From assembly GCA_963725645.1 (NCBI GenBank), contig CAVRZD010000006.1:1240001-1304000 (forward strand): a stretch of DNA of 64,000 nucleotides, in the 5' to 3' direction. The stretch's first letter is position 1. Each line of letters starts with the position of its first letter. Position numbers and translations under genes: made by a program. Below, in pieces: positions 41,115 to 48,455 of this stretch. Origin of the DNA: JALYZC01 sp963725645. Its GTDB lineage: Bacteria; Actinomycetota; Thermoleophilia; Solirubrobacterales; Solirubrobacteraceae. The notes under the pieces are model-generated. The model made no database searches. It worked only from the letters and a program-made list of their open reading frames with translations, and was not told the origin of the DNA.

Positions 41115-43484
41115 CTAGCGCGTGGCGTACTTCGAGGGCCGGGTCGGGACGACCGGGTTGTCGATCTGGTTGAGGCGGTCGATGAGCTTGACCCACTGGC
41201 TCGGCTTGAGCACCGAGTCGTAGTGCTGCTTGAGCTTCGCGCTATCCCCGACGAGCGGTTGGAAGCCGACGTGAATGTGGTCGGCGTGGTCGCCCTGAGC
41301 CCAGGCGTACGGCACGCCGGGGTAGTCCATCAGCGTGATCACCTGGTTGGGCTGCATCGTGCCCTGCAACGTGAGGATGCGCCGAACGGTGATGTCCGTG
41401 AGCGAGCCGGGCCCCTGGTGGCCCGCCATCGGGATCCCGTTGATCATCGCGATGTCGGCGGCGTCGCCGTAGGTGTGCTCGGAGATCGAGCCGCCGCCGG
41501 CGACGTAGAAGCTGTGCCCGCACTTCAGCGTCGAGACGTACGGCTTGAGGCCGGACGCGGCGAGGAACTCCAGCAGCGCGAGCACGCGGCGGTCGACGAT
41601 GTGCGACTGGATGTCACGGCGGCCGCAGGCGTAGATCGAGATCCGAGGATCGGCCAATACGCGCTTCTCCAGTTGCGGTTTGGAGAGCAGCAGGATCTGG
41701 CCGATCGAGGGGTTCTTGGCGTTGCGGCCCCAGAAGGGGTTCTTGCCCGCGGCGCGGTAGATCGCGGTGGCCTCGAGCAGCTTCCAGCCGTCGAGGATCG
41801 GCTTGGGGTCGATCTGGGGGGCGCCGCGGCCGGCCGGCTTGATCGAGAACGTCACACGCGGCGCCAGTCGCTTGTCGGTGCGGTCGATCCGCCCGAGGAT
41901 CGTGCCCGCGAGGACCTGCGCCCCGGGGCGCAGCGCCTTGAAAACGACCTCCGAACGGCGCAGGCCGAGAACCTTGGAGATGTAGTCGTCGTAGGTCGCG
42001 TATCCGGCGACCGGCGTGCCCGTGCCGAGCAGCTGCTGGTCGCCGCCTGCCCGGTAGGAGTTCCCCCGGCTGGGGTGCGCGAACAGCCGCTCCTTGGCCG
42101 GCGCCGCGGTCACCGGCGCGGCTGTCGTCGCCGTGCGGCTCCGCGCCGGCGCCACGTGCTGGCGGCCGGCGCTCGCGGCGCGCCCGGGCGCTCGGTCGCG
42201 CGGGGGCGCCTCGAATTCTGTCCGGAGCTTCGAAGCCGTCGGCTGCACGGGCTTGGGTGAGGGGTAGGACCCGGCGACGCGCCCGAGGTGCGCGTACGTG
42301 TAGGTGTTTCCGTAGGAGTCCTCGAGCACGACGTAGCGCCCCAGGCGCTTCGTGCTGCCGACCCGGCGGATGACCCCGTCGTTGACGGCGACCGCCGGCG
42401 CGCCCGCCCGCGCGAAGATGTCGATCGAGCGCCGGCGTGCGTTGTCGCCGACGTTCACCGCGGCGTTGCCCTTGCGGGGTCGGCTCGCCGTGCGGGGGTC
42501 GAGGCTCTGCGCGTAGGTGGCGCGGGCGGCGACGGGGAAGTGGCCTTCGGTGAGGCCGGTGAGGGAGCCGACGAGGTCGGCGGGCATGCCGCCGATGAGC
42601 TTGGCGCGCAGCATCACCGACTGCACGTACCAGTCGGCGTGGTTGTAGGCGAAGATCGCTTTGTTGATGTTCTTGTCGGCGCCGGCGGCGCGGAGGTAGC
42701 GGGCGGCGGCGAAGATCGCGTCGACGGGGTTGTAGGGGTCCTTCTTGCCGTCGCCGTTGGCGTCGACGCCGTAGGTGCGCCAGCTGGAGGGGATGAACTG
42801 CATCCAGCCCAGTGCGCCGGCGCTGGAGACGGAGAGGTTGCGCCCGTAGTCGGTCTCGATCTCGTTGATCGCCGCGAGCACCTGCCAGGGCACGCCGTAC
42901 TCGGTGCCGGCGGCCTGGTAGATCGGCAGCAGGAACGGCGGGATCCGGAACTTCTCGATGAAGAAATTCGGCACCCCGAGCCGCGCGGCGCCGGGCTCGG
43001 CGATGGAGAGGGCCGGGTTCGCGGCCGAGGGAGAGCCGTCGCGATTGGTGTTCGGCGCGACGGCACGTGGCTTCGCCTTGCGCTTCTTGGCCCTCGGCCG
43101 CTTCGCCCTGGCGCGGCATCGGGCCGGCTTCGCGCGGGTGCTCGGCCGAGCTCTGGATTTCCGGCGAGAGCGCGCGGAGGTTCGCGAGGTGGGGCACTGC
43201 ACGGCCGGTGTCTTGGGCTTGGTCGCCGGCGGGGCGGCCGGCGTCGTCGGAGTGGTCTCCGTGGTCGTCGGCGGCACGGTCGTTGTCGTGTCGGTCGTCG
43301 GTTGGGCGGTCGTCGTGCCCAGCGTGCTCGCCGGCGTGGTGGGCGCGGCGTCGCGCGCGGACGTCATCGACGTGGTCGTCGTCGCCACGGTGTCCTGGGC
43401 CAGGCCCGGCGTCAGCGTCCCGCCGGCGGGCCCGGCGACCAGGCCGGCGGCAAGCAGCGGGACGAGAAGGCGTCGGAGGGTCAT
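41115..43484 (-). CDS. Secreted peptidoglycan hydrolase: lytic transglycosylase, M23-like module and M15-like C-terminal domain
   Basis: 789 residues. A signal peptide (LLVPLLAAGLVAGPAGG) is followed by a Thr/Pro-rich then Lys/Arg-rich stretch to about residue 155. Residues about 165-345 are an SLT_2/MltB-like transglycosylase (EIETDYGRN carries the catalytic Glu; SSAGALGWMQFIPSSW). Residues about 365-430 resemble an M23 beta module (VVLEDSYGNTYTYAHLG). Residues about 640-760 look like an M15-type metallopeptidase (ISEHTYGDAADIAMING, DHADHIHVGF). It should cut both glycan and peptide in the cell wall. It stands alone, convergent with the glycosyltransferase. Confidence 0.88.
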   Translation of the reverse strand: MTLRRLLVPLLAAGLVAGPAGGTLTPGLAQDTVATTTTSMTSARDAAPTTPASTLGTTTAQPTTDTTTTVPPTTTETTPTTPAAPPATKPKTPAVQCPTSRTSARSRRKSRARPSTRAKPARCRARAKRPRAKKRKAKPRAVAPNTNRDGSPSAANPALSIAEPGAARLGVPNFFIEKFRIPPFLLPIYQAAGTEYGVPWQVLAAINEIETDYGRNLSVSSAGALGWMQFIPSSWRTYGVDANGDGKKDPYNPVDAIFAAARYLRAAGADKNINKAIFAYNHADWYVQSVMLRAKLIGGMPADLVGSLTGLTEGHFPVAARATYAQSLDPRTASRPRKGNAAVNVGDNARRRSIDIFARAGAPAVAVNDGVIRRVGSTKRLGRYVVLEDSYGNTYTYAHLGRVAGSYPSPKPVQPTASKLRTEFEAPPRDRAPGRAASAGRQHVAPARSRTATTAAPVTAAPAKERLFAHPSRGNSYRAGGDQQLLGTGTPVAGYATYDDYISKVLGLRRSEVVFKALRPGAQVLAGTILGRIDRTDKRLAPRVTFSIKPAGRGAPQIDPKPILDGWKLLEATAIYRAAGKNPFWGRNAKNPSIGQILLLSKPQLEKRVLADPRISIYACGRRDIQSHIVDRRVLALLEFLAASGLKPYVSTLKCGHSFYVAGGGSISEHTYGDAADIAMINGIPMAGHQGPGSLTDITVRRILTLQGTMQPNQVITLMDYPGVPYAWAQGDHADHIHVGFQPLVGDSAKLKQHYDSVLKPSQWVKLIDRLNQIDNPVVPTRPSKYATR

Positions 43485-43621
43485 GGGTGGACGGTGGGCC
43501 GGACCGGCGAACGGTGCCGGTCTTGTCTCAGGATACGGGCGGGCGTGCGCTCCAGCCCACGAGCGCACTGATTCTGGGAGCTACAACAGCCTGGAGCCAT
43601 CCAAGTAGCTCCATCGGCACG

Positions 43622-43651
43622 GACGGCGGATTCGTGGAGGAATCCGCCGTC
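43622..43651 (-). terminator. Hairpin terminator after arsM
   Basis: GACGGCGGATTC (43622-43633) pairs perfectly with 43640-43651 around a 6-base loop. It begins 3 bases after the arsM stop. There is no T-run, as is common in high-GC actinobacteria. Confidence 0.65.
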
Positions 43652-43653
43652 AG

Positions 43654-44412
43654 CTAAGCCGGAGCGCCCGGCTTGCGCGCCCGGACGATCGCCGACGTCG
43701 CGTGCTCGTGGACGCGATGGGTGAGGCGGACCTCGACGTCCGTGAAGCCCGCCGCCTGCAGGGTCTCGGTGAATTCCCGCTCGGTCAGCGCGCCCGCGAT
43801 GCAGCCGGTCCAGGCGGCCATGTCGGCACGGGTGCGCTCGTCCATGTCCTCGTCGGCGATCACGTCGGAGACCGCAAAGCGGCCGCCGGGACGCAACACG
43901 CGCGCGGTCTCGGCGAGGACCTTGCCCTTGTCGCCGGAGAGGTTGATGACGCAGTTGGAGATCACCACGTCCACCGACGCGTCCGGGAGCGGCATGTCCT
44001 CGATGTAGCCCCTGACGAACTCGACGTTCTCGACGCCGGCTTCGCGCGCGTTCGCCCGGGCGAGGTCAAGCATCTCGTCCGTCATGTCGAGCCCGATCGC
44101 GCGGCCGCCCGGTGCCACGCGTTGCGCGGAGATCAGCACGTCAGCGCCAGCGCCCGAGCCGAGGTCCAGCACGGTCTCGCCCGCGTGGAGGTCGGCGACC
44201 GCGGTGGGCACGCCGCAGCCGAGCGAGGCGTCGAGGGCCGCGGCGGGCGCCCCGGCCGTCTCGGACTCGTCGTACAGGCCGCCGCCGAACACGCCCGTCG
44301 CGTCGGCGGGACTGCAACCGCAGCCGCCGTCGCCGCAGCCGCTCCCGGCGGTGGCGGCGGCCGCGTAGCGCTCGCGGACGGTCTCACGGATGTCGTCCTT
44401 CAACTCAGCCAT
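43654..44412 (-). CDS. arsM: Arsenite methyltransferase ArsM
   Basis: 252 residues. The SAM site is VLDLGSGAGADVLIS; the arsenite-binding cysteines are in ASLGCGVPTA, SNCVINLSGDKGK and TGCIAGAL, the three positions conserved in ArsM/AS3MT. An extra Cys-rich start (SGCGDGGCGCSP) may also bind metalloid. The enzyme methylates As(III). It overlaps arsR by 13 bases, and GGAGC lies about 7 bases before its ATG. It is transcribed from the arsR promoter. Confidence 0.95.
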   Translation of the reverse strand: MAELKDDIRETVRERYAAAATAGSGCGDGGCGCSPADATGVFGGGLYDESETAGAPAAALDASLGCGVPTAVADLHAGETVLDLGSGAGADVLISAQRVAPGGRAIGLDMTDEMLDLARANAREAGVENVEFVRGYIEDMPLPDASVDVVISNCVINLSGDKGKVLAETARVLRPGGRFAVSDVIADEDMDERTRADMAAWTGCIAGALTEREFTETLQAAGFTDVEVRLTHRVHEHATSAIVRARKPGAPA

Positions 44413-44753
44413 GCGCTCAGCTCCTTCAGTGCGTCGGGGTTGACGTAGTAGTAGGCCCACAGCCCCTGGCGCTCGGAGTCCACGATCCCGGCGTGGCGCA
44501 GGACCTTGAGGTGGTGGGAGACCGTCGGCTGGGAGAGGTCGAAGAGGGGGACGAGCTCGCACACGCACACCTTCCCGGCGTGCTTGCGCAGCACGTCCAC
44601 GAGCTGGAGGCGGATCGGGTCGCCGAGCGCCTTGGCCACCTGCGCCATCCGCTCGGCCTCGCGGCGCTCGACGTCGGGGTAGACGACCGGTTCGCAGCAC
44701 GACTCGCCGGCCGGGCGCTTCTGCTTGGGAGTCAGCTCCAGATCGACTGCCAT
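44400..44753 (-). CDS. arsR: ArsR-family arsenic-responsive repressor
   Basis: 117 residues, a winged-helix ArsR/SmtB protein. The recognition helix is DLSQPTVSHHLKVLRHAG. Candidate arsenite ligands are the Cys pair in GESCCEPV near residue 20 and VCVCELVP near residue 63. It should repress its own operon and the divergent arsC until As(III) binds. Its start codon lies inside the palindromic operator, and its mRNA is leaderless. Confidence 0.95.
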   Translation of the reverse strand: MAVDLELTPKQKRPAGESCCEPVVYPDVERREAERMAQVAKALGDPIRLQLVDVLRKHAGKVCVCELVPLFDLSQPTVSHHLKVLRHAGIVDSERQGLWAYYYVNPDALKELSAWLS

Positions 44754-44765
44754 CTATATATAGAT
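44752..44765. promoter_or_regulatory. Palindromic operator, probable ArsR site
   Basis: ATCTATATATAGAT is a perfect 14-base palindrome in an AT-rich island within a very GC-rich genome. It covers the -10 box and start codon of arsR, where bound ArsR would block transcription. Confidence 0.65.
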
Positions 44766-44789
44766 ATCGATTGAGGTGATGTTTGTCAA
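44761..44789 (-). promoter_or_regulatory. arsR promoter
   Basis: On the minus strand TTGACA (44789-44784) and TATCTA (44766-44761) are 17 bases apart, and the -10 ends 7 bases before the arsR ATG. It is the best consensus promoter in the window. Confidence 0.75.
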
Positions 44790-44799
44790 TGGATAGGCT
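44771..44799 (+). promoter_or_regulatory. arsC promoter
   Basis: TTGAGG (44771-44776), a 17-base spacer and TAGGCT (44794-44799) face arsC. Transcription would start near 44806. It interlocks with the opposite arsR promoter. Confidence 0.6.
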
Positions 44800-44841
44800 G
44801 CTGGCCACCGCCTGAAACATCGAGGCCAGTAGGAGAGACCG

Positions 44842-45474
44842 ATGCGATACGTGCTGTTCGTCTGCACCCACAACGCCGGGCGCTCGCAGATGGCGCAGGC
44901 GCTGTTCGAGCGCGATGCCCCGGACGACGTCCGCGCCGAGTCGGCCGGCACCCAGCCCGGCCGCGCGGTGTGGCCCGAGGTGGTGGAGGTCATGCGCGAG
45001 CTGGACATCGACCTCGCAGGGCGCCGCCCCACGAAGCTCACGGTCGAGATGCAGCTGCACGCCGATTGGGCCGTGACGATGGGCTGCGGGGACGTCTGCC
45101 CGTACGTGCCGACCACGGTCGAGGACTGGGACCTCCCCGATCCGGCCGGGAGGCCGATCGAGGAGGTCCGGGCCATCCGCGACGCGATCGAGGTCCGCGT
45201 CGGCGAACTCGTCGAGCAGCGGCTCGACGCGATCCGCTCCGACGACAGTGCCCACCAGTTCCGCCTGCGCAAGCTGCTGCCGGCGCTGGCGAAGGAGTTC
45301 GGCGAGACGCGCGACGACGAGGAGATCCGTGCCTGCACCGACGCGATCCTCGCCGAGTACAAGGACGTGCCGATCCGCGGCTACGTCATGACGCTGGCCG
45401 AGCGCCGCGCGCGCGAGTGCCTGCGGGCCGAGCACTGCGACGTGCTCGAGCCGGCGCACCTGGTCGAGGCGTGA
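44842..45474 (+). CDS. arsC: Arsenate reductase, LMW-phosphatase type, with C-terminal three-helix domain
   Basis: 210 residues. The P-loop CTHNAGRSQ (Cys-x5-Arg) and the resolving cysteines in MGCGDVCPYVP, then DWDLPDP, define a thioredoxin-coupled arsenate reductase (about residues 1-130). The last 70 residues (HQFRLRKLLPALAKEFGE onward) resemble the three-helix dimerisation domain found in some actinobacterial ArsC proteins. It reduces arsenate to arsenite. The aquaporin gene overlaps its stop (GTGA). Confidence 0.94.
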   Translation: MRYVLFVCTHNAGRSQMAQALFERDAPDDVRAESAGTQPGRAVWPEVVEVMRELDIDLAGRRPTKLTVEMQLHADWAVTMGCGDVCPYVPTTVEDWDLPDPAGRPIEEVRAIRDAIEVRVGELVEQRLDAIRSDDSAHQFRLRKLLPALAKEFGETRDDEEIRACTDAILAEYKDVPIRGYVMTLAERRARECLRAEHCDVLEPAHLVEA

Positions 45475-46157
45475 GAGGCGACAGCCCGGATCTCGCGCGA
45501 CGGGCCGCGGCCGAGGCGCTCGCCGCGTTCGCGCTGGTGTTCGCCGGCTGCGGGGCGATCGTCGCGAACGCGCAGTACGACGGCGCGCTCGGCGCGGTCG
45601 GGATCAGCCTGGTCTTCGGCCTGGTGATCATGGTGATGGTGTACGCGACCGGGCATCTGTCGGGAGCCCACATCAACCCGTCGGTGACGATCGCCTTCAC
45701 GCTGACCCGCCATTTCCCCGCGCGCGAGGCTGTCGCCTACGTCGCCGCACAGCTCGCCGGCGCGACCGCCGCGGCGCTCGTGCTCTGGGGCGTGTGGACC
45801 GACAAGCCCGCCCACCTCGGGGCGACCATTCCCACGGTCGCCGCGGGCAGCGCGTTCCTCTACGAGGCGGTGCTGACGGCCTTCCTGATGTTCGTGATCA
45901 TGGCCGTGGCCACCGACACCCGCGCGGTCGGTGCGGGCGCGGCGATCGCCATCGGCGGCGTGATCGGCCTCGATGCCCTGTTCGGCGGGCCGGTCACCGG
46001 CGCCTCGATGAACCCCGCGCGCTCGTTCGGCCCCGCGCTGGTCTCCGGGGACTGGCACGACTTCTGGGTCTACGTGGCCGGCCCGGTGGTCGGCGCGGCG
46101 CTGGGCGCACTGGCCTACCAGGTCGTGCGCGGTCGCGCCCAGCCCGTCGCCGGCTAG
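45471..46157 (+). CDS. Aquaglyceroporin-type MIP channel, probable arsenite efflux channel
   Basis: 228 residues with six membrane helices and both pore motifs: HINPSVT (NPS in place of NPA) and SMNPARS. It is translationally coupled to arsC. In this context MIP channels such as AqpS let arsenite leave the cell down its gradient. No ArsB or Acr3 pump is in the cluster, so the channel may be the exit route. It is convergent with the DUF47 gene, overlapping by 4 bases. Confidence 0.92.
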   Translation: MRGDSPDLARRAAAEALAAFALVFAGCGAIVANAQYDGALGAVGISLVFGLVIMVMVYATGHLSGAHINPSVTIAFTLTRHFPAREAVAYVAAQLAGATAAALVLWGVWTDKPAHLGATIPTVAAGSAFLYEAVLTAFLMFVIMAVATDTRAVGAGAAIAIGGVIGLDALFGGPVTGASMNPARSFGPALVSGDWHDFWVYVAGPVVGAALGALAYQVVRGRAQPVAG

Positions 46158-46789
46158 GAGCGCCGGCGCTTGAGCGCGATGCCCTCGAGCACGTGGGCGA
46201 CCGTCTCGCACGCGTCGACGGCGGCCTCGAGCGACTCGAAGATGTCCTTCCAGCGGATCACCAGCATCGGGTCGATGCCGGTGGCGAACAGCGAGGCGAC
46301 CCCGTCGCGGTGCAGCCGATCGCCCTCGTTCTCCAGCCGGTGGATCTCGATCAGCTGGGGCGCGAAGTCGGCGCCGGTGCGCAGCCCGCGCAGCGCGTGG
46401 GCGACCTCCTCGCTGGCGCCGACGAGCACCTCGGACAGCGCGACGGCCTGCTCCATCGGGGCCTCGACCCCGTAGAGCCCGAGCGCGTCGCCGGTCTGCT
46501 CGGCGTAGTCGACGATGTCGTCCAGGGTGCGCGTCAGCTCGTAGACGTCGGCCGACTCGAACGGCGGCCGCCCGCGCCGCGGACCCTCGCCGTTGAGCCG
46601 GTGGATGATGTCGTGGGCGATGCGGTCGCCCTCCTGCTCGCACAGCAGCAGGTCGCGCGCGAGCGGGGCGTGCTCGGGGAAGTCCGCGAGCATGTCGCGC
46701 AGCAGCAGGCTGGCCCGCTGCACGTTGCGGCCGGACTCCTCGAACAGCTCGAGGAGGCCCTCGTCGACTCGGCGTCTGAGTAGCGCCAT
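46154..46789 (-). CDS. DUF47 / PhoU-like protein
   Basis: 211 residues, helical. The DUF47 family pattern is visible: LCEQEGDRIAHDIIHRLN and ESADVYELTRTLDDIVDYAEQ, then EIHRLENEGDRLHR and VIRWKDIFESLEAAVDACETVAH. These are PhoU-like proteins, often paired with Pit phosphate transporters. Here it stands opposite the Pst region, with no Pit gene in view. It begins at ATG 46789 with a -10 box 9 bases upstream. Confidence 0.92.
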   Translation of the reverse strand: MALLRRRVDEGLLELFEESGRNVQRASLLLRDMLADFPEHAPLARDLLLCEQEGDRIAHDIIHRLNGEGPRRGRPPFESADVYELTRTLDDIVDYAEQTGDALGLYGVEAPMEQAVALSEVLVGASEEVAHALRGLRTGADFAPQLIEIHRLENEGDRLHRDGVASLFATGIDPMLVIRWKDIFESLEAAVDACETVAHVLEGIALKRRRS

Positions 46790-46798
46790 CGGGTCGTC

Positions 46799-46804
46799 AG
46801 CCTA
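46799..46804 (-). promoter_or_regulatory. -10 box of the DUF47 gene
   Basis: TAGGCT on the minus strand ends 9 bases before the ATG at 46789. Confidence 0.4.
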
Positions 46805-46840
46805 ACCCCGGGATCGCGTCCGAAGGCGCGATCCGGGCGG

Positions 46841-46871
46841 TTTCACCAGGCTTTCACATCCGCTTCACGGG
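46841..46871 (+). promoter_or_regulatory. PHO box, three units of 11 bases, before the PhoB-like gene
   Basis: TTTCAC (46841), TTTCAC (46852) and CTTCAC (46863) recur every 11 bases in the gap between DUF47 and the PhoB-like gene. The array ends about 12 bases before the expected -35 of the latter. Confidence 0.7.
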
Positions 46872-46918
46872 TCGGTAACGGGGCGACCCGTCCAGGGGCG
46901 CGAGGCTGTGCTCCAACG

Positions 46919-47278
46919 ATGGAGGCAGCGCGCAGCGATGAGGTCATACGGGCGGACCAGCTCGAGATCCGCCCGGACGACGCGCTCGTCCTTGCGGCCG
47001 GCCGGCCGCTCAATCTCAGCGTGCGCGAGTACGGCGTGCTGCTCGGCCTGGCTCGCCGCGCCCCCCGGATCGTGTCGCGCGAGGAGCTCTCGACCGTCGT
47101 CTGGGACCACCCGCTGCGCGCCGGCGACCGCTCCGTCGACGTGTACGTCCACAAGGTGCGGTCCAAGCTCGAACGCGCGCTGCCCGAAACGCGCTTCATC
47201 CACACGCACGTCGGCTTCGGGTACCGCTTCGCGGCGGAGCCTTCACATGGTTTTCACAACGACGCCACAACTCGATAA
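46919..47278 (+). CDS. PhoB/OmpR-type winged-helix DNA-binding protein lacking a receiver domain
   Basis: 119 residues. Only the C-terminal effector domain of an OmpR/PhoB regulator is present: NLSVREYGVLLGLARR, VSREELSTVVWDH, the recognition helix DRSVDVYVHKVRSKLE, and FIHTHVGFGYRF. There is no phosphoacceptor Asp domain, and no upstream frame could supply one. It lies before pstS with PHO boxes on both sides, so it likely takes part in phosphate control, perhaps working without phosphorylation. It resembles the DNA-binding half of the regulator at 57434. Confidence 0.85.
   Translation: MEAARSDEVIRADQLEIRPDDALVLAAGRPLNLSVREYGVLLGLARRAPRIVSREELSTVVWDHPLRAGDRSVDVYVHKVRSKLERALPETRFIHTHVGFGYRFAAEPSHGFHNDATTR
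47241..47273 (+). promoter_or_regulatory. PHO box before pstS
   Basis: CTTCAC (47241) and TTTCAC (47252) are 11 bases apart, with a weaker CGCCAC at 47263. The repeats overlap the end of the PhoB-like gene, and pstS starts at 47344. Confidence 0.6.
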
Positions 47279-47343
47279 CAGACTGCGGAGCGCGCCGTGA
47301 AAGCGTGGCCGCCCGCATGAATCCACGATCCAAGGAGATCTCT

Positions 47344-48450
47344 GTGAGGTCACGCAATCTGCTCGCCATCGCGGCGACCGGCCTACTGGCCGTCGGTGCC
47401 GCGGCCTGCGGCAGCAGCTCGTCGAGCAGCACCTCCTCGAGCAGCGGCAACAAGCCGGGCGGCACCATCAGCGGCGCGGGCGCCACCTTCCCGCAGCCGG
47501 TCTACGACGAGTGGGGGAACCGCTTCAAGAGCGCAACCGGCACCACCGTCAACTACAACCCGATCGGCTCCGGTGGCGGTATCGCCCAGTTCACGGCGGG
47601 CACCGTCGACTTCGGTGCCACCGACGCGGCCATGAAGCCCGAGGAGCTGACGGCGGCCCAGAAGAAGGGCACCCCGGTGCACGTCCCGACCGTGTTCGGC
47701 GCGATCACCGTGTCCTACAACGTGTCGGGCCTCAGCAAGGGCCTCAAGCTGGACGGGGCCACGATCGCCGACATCTTCCTCGGGAAGATCAAGAAGTGGA
47801 ACGACCCGGCGATCGCGGCGCTCAACCCGGGCACGAAGCTGCCGTCGACCGCGATCACGGTCGTGCACCGCTCGGATGAGTCGGGCACGACGAAGCTGTT
47901 CACGACGTTCCTGCAGGACACCAGCCCGACGTGGGCCAAGCAGGTGGGCTCGGACAAGACCGTCAAGTGGCCGACGGGCACCGGCGCGGCGAAGAACGCC
48001 GGCGTCGCCACGGCCGTGAAGCAGACGAACGGCGCCGTGGGGTATGTCGAGCAGGCCTACGCCCTGCAGAACAACTTCACGACTGCCGACGTGAAGAACA
48101 AGGCGGGCCAGTACGTGGCGCCGACCCTCGAGTCGACGACCGCGGCCGGCGAGGGCCTGACGATCCCGTCGGACCTGCGCTTCAGCGCGATCAACAAGTC
48201 CACGAACCCGCAGGCCTACCCGATCGCGTCGGCGACGTTCCTGCTCGTCTACAAGGACATCTGCAAGGCGGGCAAGTCGGCGAACACGGCACAGCTCCTC
48301 GTCAACTGGCTCAACTATGCGCTGGGCGACGGGCAGAAGGTGGCGCCCGAACTGCAGTACGCGCCGCTGCCGTCCAACATCCTGACCCCGGCGAAGGCGG
48401 CCGTTGCCGGCCTCACCTGCAACGGCGCGGCGTTGAAGCCGAACGCGTGA
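47344..48450 (+). CDS. pstS: Phosphate-binding lipoprotein PstS
   Basis: 368 residues from GTG 47344, chosen because AAGGAG lies 6 bases upstream and a clean lipoprotein signal follows (LLAIAATGLLAVGAAACGSS). After a Ser/Thr linker comes the PstS fold: GAGATFPQPVYDEW, NYNPIGSGGGIAQF, FGATDAAM and VHRSDESGTTKLF, which hold the phosphate-binding loop residues. It captures phosphate outside the membrane for PstCAB. It is the first gene of pstSCAB-phoU. Confidence 0.96.
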   Translation: MRSRNLLAIAATGLLAVGAAACGSSSSSSTSSSSGNKPGGTISGAGATFPQPVYDEWGNRFKSATGTTVNYNPIGSGGGIAQFTAGTVDFGATDAAMKPEELTAAQKKGTPVHVPTVFGAITVSYNVSGLSKGLKLDGATIADIFLGKIKKWNDPAIAALNPGTKLPSTAITVVHRSDESGTTKLFTTFLQDTSPTWAKQVGSDKTVKWPTGTGAAKNAGVATAVKQTNGAVGYVEQAYALQNNFTTADVKNKAGQYVAPTLESTTAAGEGLTIPSDLRFSAINKSTNPQAYPIASATFLLVYKDICKAGKSANTAQLLVNWLNYALGDGQKVAPELQYAPLPSNILTPAKAAVAGLTCNGAALKPNA

Positions 48451-48455
48451 CCTGA

